Positions 6,090 to 10,985 of a stretch of DNA of 11,278 nt are shown here, in pieces. Where the stretch lies: the NCBI GenBank assembly GCA_020723045.1, contig DYJQ01000031.1, forward strand, positions 1 to 11,278, given 5' to 3'. The DNA comes from Candidatus Micrarchaeum sp. Lineage in GTDB: Archaea; Micrarchaeota; Micrarchaeia; CAILAH01. Position 1 is the first letter of the stretch. Every line of letters starts with the position of its first letter. The position numbers and the translations under genes were made by a program. The notes under the pieces were generated by a model, which was given only the letters and a program-made list of their open reading frames with translations, searched no databases and was not told the origin of the DNA.

Positions 6090-6404
6090 ATGTTATTGAA
6101 CGAGGTCTTACAGTTAGAGTCAAAGGGCCGACGAGCTCGCTCTCGTGATGAGGACAGCGTTATGGGCAAGTACCGTAAAGTCCTCAAAGAACTCATCCAA
6201 GAGGCAGAGAGCGCTGGAGTAGCCGAGCTAAAAGCCGGCTCAGTAGCTGGTGCTATGTCAAAGTTGTTCATTGACACACCGGACGCTCAAAAGTATGGTC
6301 GTAGCTATGGTTACCTACGCCACATGACTGTCACGCTTAAAGAGTTAGGATGGGAGATTGCCAAGGAAGGTAAAGTCACGAAATTAAGGAAGATTGCTCA
6401 ATGA
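6090..6404 (+). CDS. Basic 104-residue protein, only plus-strand gene
   Basis: GGAGG lies 8 bases before the ATG, behind the strong promoter at 6020-6048. The product is basic and mostly helical: an N-terminal ESKGRRARSRDED segment, KYRKVLKELIQEAESAG, a GSVAGAMSKLF turn, then YGRSYGYLRHMTVTLKELGW and a Lys-rich end. It has no cysteine and no named domain that I recognise. The pattern of short helices with a basic C-terminus would suit a DNA- or RNA-binding regulator, possibly of its own divergent promoter, but that is an inference from charge and position. It is the only gene opposing all its neighbours, and its last 21 bases overlap the 3' end of the HigA-like ORF on the other strand. Confidence 0.8.
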   Translation: MLLNEVLQLESKGRRARSRDEDSVMGKYRKVLKELIQEAESAGVAELKAGSVAGAMSKLFIDTPDAQKYGRSYGYLRHMTVTLKELGWEIAKEGKVTKLRKIAQ

Positions 6405-6629
6405 GTAACCAAGCCGAAATTCGTAACGGGGGAGTAGTAGTGAAGTTACTACTCCCCTCTCTCCATCGCTACCCCACAATGCTAGGATATCATACGTGAC
6501 AGCCGCCTTGCCCTCAATGATTTCATTGATAGTTTTCTCGAGGCCGATATCTCCCTCCGCTAGCTCAGTCTGAGACATACCTAGAACTTCCAAAGTCTCC
6601 CACAATGTCTCTCCAGTAAGAGATACCAT
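6384..6629 (-). CDS. HigA-like XRE-family HTH protein, probably shortened
   Basis: GETLWETLEVLGMSQTELAE (about residues 6-25) followed by KTINEIIEGKAAVT (about 32-45) matches the N-terminal helix-turn-helix of HigA-type antitoxins, where the pattern is GETLxExLExxGxSQxELAxxxGxxxxTINEIIxGKxxIT. After that, the usual ETAxxLxxxLGxSxEFWLNLQ is missing and is replaced by about 35 residues that look random. The DNA for these residues includes a perfect 11-bp hairpin and overlaps the plus-strand gene. No good ribosome binding site precedes the ATG at 6629, and no HigB-like toxin is next to it. It may be a remnant, or a trimmed repressor. Function as a DNA-binding regulator is plausible for the HTH part only. 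Confidence 0.5.
   Translation of the reverse strand: MVSLTGETLWETLEVLGMSQTELAEGDIGLEKTINEIIEGKAAVTYDILALWGSDGERGVVTSLLLPRYEFRLGYSLSNLP
6429..6457 (+). terminator. Hairpin 25 bases after the plus-strand gene
   Basis: GGGGAGTAGTA and TACTACTCCCC make a perfect 11-bp stem around a 7-base loop. It lies just beyond the stop of the 6090 gene, followed by TCTCTCC rather than a pure T run, so it is a moderate terminator candidate. It also lies within the opposing HigA-like ORF and could act in both directions. Confidence 0.5.
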
Positions 6630-6658
6630 AATCGAGGGAATACCGATTTGCGGTTTTC

Positions 6659-6865
6659 TTATCCATGTCGGTGTCTTCCCCCACGACCTCTTATTTTGAT
6701 ACCCAAAGCGACCAACCTCGACCTTACGGTGTACTTATTTACCCCGAGGACTTGGCCGATTTCTTCCAACGTCATACCCCGACGACTATACATGTCCTCT
6801 AACATCGCATAGTCATTAGGATACCCCTCTGCCACCATTAAGTCCCAGTCGATTTTGCACGGCAT
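6659..6865 (-). CDS. Small helix-turn-helix protein, 68 residues
   Basis: The ATG at 6863-6865 follows TAGGTGAT and lies four bases after the previous stop. A longer frame from 6925 would overlap that gene heavily and is not used. The product has an acidic, aromatic front (MPCKIDWDLMVAEGYPNDY) and then MTLEEIGQVLGVNKYTVRSR (about 31-50), a clear HTH in which TLEEIGQVLG is the first helix and KYTVRSRLVALG the recognition helix. It ends with a basic, Gly-rich RGRGGRHRHG tail. This pattern is seen in many phage and homing-endonuclease-linked HTH modules. A DNA-binding role is likely. The target is unknown. Confidence 0.75.
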   Translation of the reverse strand: MPCKIDWDLMVAEGYPNDYAMLEDMYSRRGMTLEEIGQVLGVNKYTVRSRLVALGIKIRGRGGRHRHG

Positions 6866-6869
6866 GTTA

Positions 6870-7061
6870 TCACCTATACAAGGTGACAAAGTCGCCAAAA
6901 TACTCCTCAAATACGTCGCAGTCACCAGACATCATGTCCTGTTGGATCGGCACAGGATCTAAGTCTAGAAATTTAGACCACCTACGCGCATACGCGATCA
7001 GCGCAAACGCGTTGCCATCAGGACCATTTAAATCAATCACAGTTGGCAGGTTGTGTGTCAT
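6870..7061 (-). CDS. Conserved phage-type acidic hypothetical protein, 63 residues
   Basis: AGGAGGAAAG directly precedes the ATG, an excellent site. The product reads MTHNLPTVIDLNGPDGNAFA, then LIAYARRWSK, and ends DVFEEYFGDFVTLYR. Proteins with an IDLNGPDGNxFALIxYA front and an FEEYFGDxVTL end are, from memory, frequent in phage genomes as hypotheticals. It is acidic, has one cysteine and no catalytic motif. It sits directly after the tRNA gene and four bases before the HTH gene. No function is known. Confidence 0.75.
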   Translation of the reverse strand: MTHNLPTVIDLNGPDGNAFALIAYARRWSKFLDLDPVPIQQDMMSGDCDVFEEYFGDFVTLYR

Positions 7062-7095
7062 CTTTCCTCCTTTTTTAGTATCAATAAATTTAAAC

Positions 7096-7171
7096 TGGAG
7101 CTAGCGGTGGGACTCGAACCCACAACTTACTGATTACAAGTCAGCTGCTCTACCTGTTGAGCTACGCCAGC
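7096..7171 (-). tRNA. tRNA-Thr (anticodon UGU)
   Basis: A complete 76-base cloverleaf is present. The acceptor arms are GCTGGCG and CGCTAGC with one G-U pair, then the discriminator U and an encoded CCA. The D arm is GCTC/GAGC. The anticodon stem is GCTGA/TCAGT with loop CTTGTAA, so the anticodon is UGU and reads ACA. The T arm is GTGGG/CCCAC with loop TTCGAGT. It lies between two protein genes in the same direction and is likely cut from their transcript. Such tRNAs in phages usually supplement host decoding. Confidence 0.95.
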
Positions 7172-7178
7172 TAATCCC

Positions 7179-7589
7179 CTAATCTGAAGAATCAAACCAT
7201 TGAAACTTGCCGCACTTCTCACATCGATAAACGTGGAAACATCTACCAAAGTGCACAATTCCTTCTGTAGTACACTCTTGTTGGGTCAACTCCTTGTAGA
7301 CGTGCCTGCATGGACCAAACCAAAAATACCTTGCCCAGTATTGCATATCGGTCCACTCGACTGTGAATGCGATACCTTCATTATCATCCAAATAGTATAA
7401 AGTAAGGTCACCCCACAGGTATCCACCAGGAAACTCCTCGCACGATTGTACATACGGTTGACGGTGTTCGATGAGTTTAGGAGTATACTTATTCATCAAC
7501 CCCCAAAACTCGCTCGCAGAAATTTCTCGCATTCCTTCCGGAAACGCGTTCCAATCACCAAGACTGTCAAGCACTACTTTATAAACCAT
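7179..7589 (-). CDS. Conserved phage-type protein with C-terminal zinc-ribbon-like end, 136 residues
   Basis: The chosen ATG at 7587-7589 has GGGTGGGG before it. The in-frame extension to 7655 reads through a palindrome and lacks a site. The product is rich in Trp and Tyr (EWTDMQYWARYFWFGPCRHV) and ends with FGRCFHVYRCEKCGKFQWFDSSD, where CEKC plus the preceding cysteines could hold a metal. Phage hypotheticals ending in an HFGRCxHVxxCxxCG ... DSSD pattern are familiar to me, but without a function. The stop lies 7 bases before the tRNA gene. Confidence 0.75.
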   Translation of the reverse strand: MVYKVVLDSLGDWNAFPEGMREISASEFWGLMNKYTPKLIEHRQPYVQSCEEFPGGYLWGDLTLYYLDDNEGIAFTVEWTDMQYWARYFWFGPCRHVYKELTQQECTTEGIVHFGRCFHVYRCEKCGKFQWFDSSD

Positions 7590-7605
7590 CAGGAACCCCA
7601 CCCTA

Positions 7606-7974
7606 TCATATCTGTTCTTGCATATACTGATATATAGTATATATACTATACGCAACCGATCTAAGGTGCGAGTACGGTGCCGTATCAGGTACTCGCACCT
7701 CTTTTATGATTCTTGTGATTCCCACAGCTAAACAACGAGTCTTGAAACAACACTGTGGGCAGGCATTAACATCTTTCACAATTCGCAGTTTCGATTGACA
7801 CCCACATCTGACAAGGCCACATATAATTTCCGTGGGTCCAGTGATTTGCCTTCTTTTTTTACAGAACGGGCAAACAAATGTGAACACTGAGTGTGGTTCC
7901 TTCGCACGCTGCAGAGGTGGAGGGTCAAGTGGGTCCCATCCTCTAGTGTTAGCCCACTCAGTCTTGTTAGACAT
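7606..7974 (-). CDS. Cysteine-rich zinc-ribbon-like protein, family member D
   Basis: GGGAGAAG precedes the ATG by 6 bases, and the start overlaps the end of the gene before it by 8 bases. The 122-residue product has a Pro-rich leader, then FVCPFC (Cys35, Cys38), CGLVRCGC (52, 57, 59), LRIVKDVNACPQC (72, 75) and Cys76 and Cys81, giving the same order as the other family members: CPxC, second knuckle, hydrophobic strand, C-x2-C-x5-C. The last 30 or so residues are encoded by a 12-bp hairpin and an 18-bp palindrome and look like read-through of a regulatory region, so the family-like part may be the real functional protein. No function is known. Confidence 0.65.
   Translation of the reverse strand: MSNKTEWANTRGWDPLDPPPLQRAKEPHSVFTFVCPFCKKRRQITGPTEIICGLVRCGCQSKLRIVKDVNACPQCCFKTRCLAVGITRIIKEVRVPDTAPYSHLRSVAYSIYTIYQYMQEQI
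7633..7650. repeat. Perfect 18-bp AT palindrome
   Basis: TATAGTATATATACTATA is self-complementary over all 18 bases. It lies 44 bases before the start of the gene at 7589 and just downstream of a strong hairpin, inside the doubtful C-terminal coding part of the 7606 ORF. It could be an operator or part of a promoter for the 7589 gene. Confidence 0.6.
7664..7706 (+). terminator. Intrinsic-terminator-like hairpin reading rightward
   Basis: AGGTGCGAGTAC and GTACTCGCACCT form a perfect 12-bp stem with a 13-base loop (7676-7688) that has its own small inverted repeat. On the plus strand it is followed by CTTTTA. On the minus strand the tail is TTAGATC, a poor T run. A rightward terminator here is odd, because no plus-strand gene lies just before it. 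It may stop antisense transcripts or act as a leftward pause. Confidence 0.5.
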
Positions 7975-8182
7975 TTATCGCTTCTCCCTGGCAGTCCCGA
8001 ATCCCAACGAATTCTGGAAATTCTGACTGCTCAATGTGTTTCGTTCTTTTTCTGCACCGGACACACCATAAACGCTTGATGTGTCCAGTTTTCTTGTTCT
8101 TTGAGGCCTTTCTGCTAATCGGAAACTGGTTTCCACACTTTGAGCACCGCAACCATTTGACAACGGTTTGTTGCCTTCTCAC
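7967..8182 (-). CDS. Small zinc-ribbon protein (CSKC ... CVRC), 71 residues
   Basis: A GTG at 8180-8182 lies 6 bases after GGAGGT and is chosen over an upstream TTG at 8200 that sits on the wrong side of that site. The product reads WLRCSKCGNQFPISRK, then NKKTGHIKRLWCVRCRKRTK. Four cysteines in two CxxC pairs about 30 residues apart, with a basic GHIK segment between, fit a single zinc ribbon. Phage proteins with CxxCG ... K.GHIK.x.C..C are familiar as hypotheticals and may bind nucleic acid or a host protein. It differs from its neighbours in lacking the C-x2-C-x5-C tail. Its 3' end overlaps the next gene by 8 bases. Confidence 0.8.
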   Translation of the reverse strand: MRRQQTVVKWLRCSKCGNQFPISRKASKNKKTGHIKRLWCVRCRKRTKHIEQSEFPEFVGIRDCQGEAINV

Positions 8183-8206
8183 ACAATCACCTCCATGCAA
8201 GATTTT

Positions 8207-8956
8207 TCACTTATCAGTGCTAAAGTAAATGTTAAATAGACCTAATCCTTGCTTCAAGCCTCTACCATCAATTTCACGCGCAAACAACGCCAGCATCAGT
8301 CCGTCACAAACACCTAATAGGTGGAGTAAATTCTTTACCACCTTGCAACCGACATTAATCCACCTCATTTCAACTTCAAAAGGGTATCGTTTGCCGTGCT
8401 TCAAGTCAAATAGAATCCACGGCTCAACACGCCGAACGTTAAATGTGAAATCGAGTTCTAGCTGGTAATCATCACAAATTGCTTGGACGATCCCAACTTT
8501 CGTGTTCAGCAAAGACCAAAACGCCTCAGATTCAAGGTCGTCGATCTGCATCATTGAAACGTCCAACTTCTTGCACAAACGACGTAGTCGCGCCGCCTTT
8601 TGCTCAGATAAGTTAAAAACAATAACCTGTTCCTTTGGCAAACCTAAACCTGCCAGTTGGAACGCTTCAACGCACCTTCCAAGTATCTCTTGATAGACCG
8701 CCAATACCTGGTCTTCAGGGATATCATGGTTACCCCTGCCCAATTCTTTTTCGCTGGTCAACTCAACCTGAGCGATGGTTTTTTGACATCGCTCAGTTGG
8801 ATTACAGCCCAAACAAGCAAGTGGGTCCACAACTACGTGGTATGGCTTTCCTTTGTCCGCACAAAACATGTACACACAACTAAGCAAATCATCATCAATC
8901 AGCCTAGTTGCATGAACGTTCTTGCAATGCGGGCAAACCCATTGAAGGTGCATCAT
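8207..8956 (-). CDS. Cysteine-rich module fused to a novel domain, family member C, 249 residues
   Basis: The N-terminal ~60 residues repeat the local family: WVCPHC (Cys8, Cys11), Cys27 and Cys32, then YHVVVDPLACLGCNPTERC (Cys48, 51, 57). The remaining ~185 residues are not in the other members. They contain a helical stretch (DQVLAVYQEILGRCVEAFQL), a Lys/Arg-rich helix (LSEQKAARLRRLCKKL), then beta-rich EPWILFDLKHGKRYPFEVEM and a helical end. I recognise no family for that part. The FDLKHGKRYPFEVEM strand pair could be part of a nuclease-like or nucleotide-binding core, but no catalytic set is clear. Two adjacent ATG codons at 8956 and 8953 overlap the previous stop (ATGA), so translation is coupled. 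Confidence 0.8.
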   Translation of the reverse strand: MMHLQWVCPHCKNVHATRLIDDDLLSCVYMFCADKGKPYHVVVDPLACLGCNPTERCQKTIAQVELTSEKELGRGNHDIPEDQVLAVYQEILGRCVEAFQLAGLGLPKEQVIVFNLSEQKAARLRRLCKKLDVSMMQIDDLESEAFWSLLNTKVGIVQAICDDYQLELDFTFNVRRVEPWILFDLKHGKRYPFEVEMRWINVGCKVVKNLLHLLGVCDGLMLALFAREIDGRGLKQGLGLFNIYFSTDK

Positions 8957-9240
8957 ATTTTTATAATCTTTTCCTCGATTTTTGTTTTGACAGACACTGT
9001 CGCGTTAATCATCTCACATTCATGATTAAAGTGCCGCGAACACCCCAAACAAGATACTGGGTCAAGCACTAATCGATAAACGGGTGTATCGGTCGACTTG
9101 CGGCGGAAACCACAGTGCTCGCACGCTCGCACGAAATACAAACCTAAACACATCACAGTCGCGGACTGTAATTGAAACTCCACCTTCCGCGTTTTCCCAC
9201 ATTTAGGGCATGCAAATGTAATACTGTAATAGATAGTCAT
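8953..9240 (-). CDS. Cysteine-rich zinc-ribbon-like protein, family member A, 95 residues
   Basis: This is the cleanest member of the family. FACPKC (Cys11, Cys14) is followed by Cys31 and ACEHC (Cys40, Cys43), then YRLVLDPVSCLGC (Cys64, Cys67), Cys75 and a beta tail ATVSVKTK. Eight cysteines suit two metal sites, probably zinc, though iron-sulfur cannot be excluded. It aligns along its length with the product of 9335-9622, so they are a duplicated pair. Only a poor ribosome binding site precedes the ATG, and a better-placed alternative is not visible. The last bases overlap the next gene by ATGA. Function unknown. Confidence 0.8.
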   Translation of the reverse strand: MTIYYSITFACPKCGKTRKVEFQLQSATVMCLGLYFVRACEHCGFRRKSTDTPVYRLVLDPVSCLGCSRHFNHECEMINATVSVKTKIEEKIIKI

Positions 9241-9263
9241 ATTTCATTGCCACGTAAGCACTA

Positions 9264-9338
9264 TTAAAACACCCAACTCAATGCAGCAGTACTTAATACC
9301 ATATCACATCTATGTTCATACAGCACACACAGCATCAT
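9264..9338 (-). CDS. Possible 24-residue mini-ORF between the two paralogs
   Basis: An ATG at 9336-9338 overlaps the TGA of the gene before it and has GGAG 7 bases upstream. The frame runs 24 codons (MMLCVLYEHRCDMVLSTAAL and four more) to TAATAG. It explains an otherwise empty gap of about 95 bases, and junctions of the same kind occur elsewhere in the window. Evidence is only the site and the overlap. It has no known motif, so it may be chance. Confidence 0.3.
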   Translation of the reverse strand: MMLCVLYEHRCDMVLSTAALSWVF

Positions 9339-9622
9339 ATATGCACTCCTTTAATCGTGACAGGTTTAATTGTCGCGTCAATTCCATAACACATCTCCTC
9401 CAAATGCAGTGAGCATCCCAAGCACTTGACCTTGTCAAATATTAGCCGGTAATGAGGTTTTTTGTACAAGTCAGAGTTCCCTCTTTTCGCGCAACGCTTG
9501 CACGACCTCAGAACATAAAGGTCCACACATGGTGCATGAATTGGATTTTGCGACTGGTAAAGTATTTCGCACTCCTCTCCAACGAAGGGACAACGTAGGG
9601 AGATAACGTAACATTTCTTCAT
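9335..9622 (-). CDS. Cysteine-rich zinc-ribbon-like protein, family member B, 95 residues
   Basis: A paralog of the protein from 8953-9240 of the same length. It has Cys11 and Cys18 (CPFVGEEC, so the first CxxC is stretched), Cys32, SCKRC (41, 44), YRLIFDKVKCLGC (67, 70), Cys78 and an ATIKPV tail. GGGGAG precedes the ATG, which overlaps the previous stop (ATGA). The widened first knuckle suggests that this copy has diverged. A metal-binding role is inferred. Partner and function are unknown. Confidence 0.8.
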   Translation of the reverse strand: MKKCYVISLRCPFVGEECEILYQSQNPIHAPCVDLYVLRSCKRCAKRGNSDLYKKPHYRLIFDKVKCLGCSLHLEEMCYGIDATIKPVTIKGVHI

Positions 9623-9840
9623 CGCTCTCCCCTTTTCGCTTTCTGCCCCAGCCGTACCAACTTTGCGTCAAGCGAATGGGCGTCAAGCTTGCTGCCCTTT
9701 TTCTTTAACGCAAACAGCTCTAACGCCGCCCATGTGCCGCACGAAGTCCTCAGCCGTGGTGGTCCTTCGATTTGCTGCGGCAGAATGTACCTCTTTCTCG
9801 TCTTGCACCTCACCAACTGCTTCGGGCTGTTGTGTCTCAT
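9619..9840 (-). CDS. Strongly basic hypothetical protein, 73 residues
   Basis: AAGGAAGTGAG precedes the ATG, and the stop overlaps the next gene by ATGA. The product (MRHNSPKQLVRCKTRKRYIL at the front, a TWAALELFALKKKG helix, and an end rich in Lys and Arg) has high positive charge throughout and two cysteines. This would suit binding of nucleic acid or of an acidic partner. No family is recognised, and the opposite strand here has a long open frame, so coding was judged from the ribosome site and junctions. Confidence 0.6.
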   Translation of the reverse strand: MRHNSPKQLVRCKTRKRYILPQQIEGPPRLRTSCGTWAALELFALKKKGSKLDAHSLDAKLVRLGQKAKRGER

Positions 9841-9865
9841 GTCTCACTTCCTTCTGTTTCACGAT

Positions 9866-10090
9866 TCACGAGGTAAACCAAACTCCAAAGTCGGCGCCAA
9901 ACCCGTGGGCTTCATCATCAGTCATCTTCTCGACTCCGCCCCACGTACCTAAGATCACCTGCTTGTTGAGATCTATGATAAAGTCTGTGTGCTGTTCATC
10001 AAAGAAACAAACAAACACACCGCTATTTGCGGCAACCTGCACTATCGCCGCCGGCTCACTACTCCGATTCGTCGCTATGACCGCCTTCAC
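9866..10090 (-). CDS. Hypothetical protein, 74 residues, overlapping the gene before it
   Basis: A GTG at 10088-10090 lies 8 bases after GGGGG, in an AGGGGGGTGA context. A TTG at 10093 or at 10111 is also possible. The gene overlaps the end of the 10059-10388 gene by 32 bases in another frame, which is longer than other overlaps here. The product starts MKAVIATNRSSEP, is beta-rich (AAIVQVAANSGVFVCFFDEQ) and ends in an acidic part with GFGADFGVWFTS. There is no recognised motif. Confidence 0.55.
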   Translation of the reverse strand: MKAVIATNRSSEPAAIVQVAANSGVFVCFFDEQHTDFIIDLNKQVILGTWGGVEKMTDDEAHGFGADFGVWFTS

Positions 10091-10388
10091 CAATTTCACC
10101 CCCCTCTGCAAGTATTATCTCCAGCTGTGCCTTCAGTACAATCATCACTATCGCACTAACCTTTTTGATAGCACGTTTGTACTGTCGCGTCAGCTGCAAC
10201 GCTTCGTCGTTTTCAATACGAATCCCTTTGTTCTGCAACGCGGTACTAAGCAGCGGGTAGCCTTCAAACGTAAGATAAGACAACACCGCTTCCGTCAAAA
10301 TGTCAATCAGTTGGCACTTGCTAAGCGACTGGCCTAAACACGCCAGCTTCCGCGGACAGCAAATGCATTTCTTCTCAAGACGTTGCAC
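10059..10388 (-). CDS. Hypothetical protein with N-terminal cysteine cluster, 109 residues
   Basis: The start is a GTG at 10386-10388 with AGGT 5 bases before it. The front, KKCICCPRKLACLG (Cys8, 10, 11, 17), contains C-x2-C-x5-C, the same spacing as the tail of the local cysteine-rich family, followed by Cys25. The rest is helical: YKRAIKKVSAIVMIVLKAQL could pair with a membrane or form a hydrophobic core, and the end is acidic (EGGEIGEGGHSDESE). Without a CPxC knuckle it is at most a distant relative. It lies second in the operon behind the membrane protein. No function is assigned. Confidence 0.6.
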   Translation of the reverse strand: MQRLEKKCICCPRKLACLGQSLSKCQLIDILTEAVLSYLTFEGYPLLSTALQNKGIRIENDEALQLTRQYKRAIKKVSAIVMIVLKAQLEIILAEGGEIGEGGHSDESE

Positions 10389-10398
10389 TTGTTACCTA

Positions 10399-10704
10399 TC
10401 ACCACACTTGCCACATTTGCTTGCAATACTCGCGAAAACTCAATAACCACACCACTCCGCTTATAATCACAGTCGGTAACGCTAGTACTGCAGTCACAAA
10501 CATCCTTTCAAAAGTATGTGTCAGCACCACCGCGAGCACAATAAACCAAAACAACGCTGCACTCGCGGCTCTCCTTCGCTGCACTTTCACATACCACCGC
10601 CACCACTGCACCTGTTCTGGTGTCATCTCGTCTTCGATGACTTCCTTCACGGTAAGTGGTACGTCGTAGAACTCTTCCTCTTCCTCAAACGAGTGCTCGA
10701 CCAT
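10399..10704 (-). CDS. Two-helix membrane protein with acidic N-terminus, 101 residues
   Basis: This is the first gene behind the promoter at 10779-10808. GGGAG lies 6 bases before the ATG at 10702-10704; a GTG at 10740 (12 residues more, also with a G-rich site) is the alternative. The product begins MVEHSFEEEEEFYDVPLT, followed by a Trp-rich basic segment (QVQWWRWYVKVQRRR). Two hydrophobic spans follow, roughly residues 49-63 and 70-87, with HTFERMF between them, and the end is FREYCKQMWQVW. Both termini would face the same side. It could be a small phage envelope protein. Holin function cannot be argued from sequence alone. Confidence 0.65.
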   Translation of the reverse strand: MVEHSFEEEEEFYDVPLTVKEVIEDEMTPEQVQWWRWYVKVQRRRAASAALFWFIVLAVVLTHTFERMFVTAVLALPTVIISGVVWLLSFREYCKQMWQVW

Positions 10705-10778
10705 CTCTTTCTCCCAGTGTGGCACCGCGTGCACCACCACTACTCTCTTCCCACCTATTTTTTTTTATTTTTTGATTA

Positions 10779-10808
10779 ATTATAAAATGAATCTTTTGCA
10801 ATAATCAA
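10779..10808 (-). promoter_or_regulatory. Promoter for the 10704 to 7606 operon
   Basis: On the minus strand TTGATT (10808-10803), an 18-base gap and a perfect TATAAT (10784-10779). The early transcript is A-rich, as after the promoter at 538-567. It fits the position about 75 bases before the membrane-protein gene. Confidence 0.6.
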
Positions 10809-10970
10809 GTAAGCAATTTTTGCAACAAAAAATTTTTGGTTTTTTGGCAACATTTTTTGGCTGCAGCTACTAAAAAAAACATCCACCGCACACACTCGTC
10901 AACGAAAACATCAAAGGAAATAAGAACTGTTCCCGTGCTTTGGTGTTCTATTCACCCAAGTAAAATTGGT
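10809..10970. other. AT-rich noncoding region upstream of the promoter
   Basis: No convincing gene is seen. The part near the promoter has repeated TTTTTGCAA-like words (GCAATTTTTGC at about 10814-10824, CTTTTGCAAT at about 10793, TTTTTTGGCAAC and TTTTTTGGC at about 10842-10862), which could be regulator sites or bent DNA. The remaining part has mixed composition, with no binding sites that I can name. Confidence 0.4.
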
Positions 10971-10985
10971 GCTCAAATTTTGAGC
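10971..10985. repeat. 15-bp inverted repeat next to the end of the last ORF
   Basis: GCTCAAA and TTTGAGC are perfect arms around a single T. It lies against the stop codon of the doubtful ORF at 10985-11278. The loop is too small for a typical terminator, so an operator is more likely. Confidence 0.4.

Noticed and set aside
8657..9025. A 122-codon plus-strand open frame
   Set aside because: It is antisense to the cysteine-rich genes at 8207 and 8953, whose motifs are clear. No promoter or binding site supports it.
9663..10337. A 224-codon open frame on the plus strand
   Set aside because: It lies opposite several minus-strand genes with good ribosome sites and overlapping junctions, has no ribosome site of its own, and its translation is low-complexity Ser/Thr/Cys-rich, as expected for an antisense frame.
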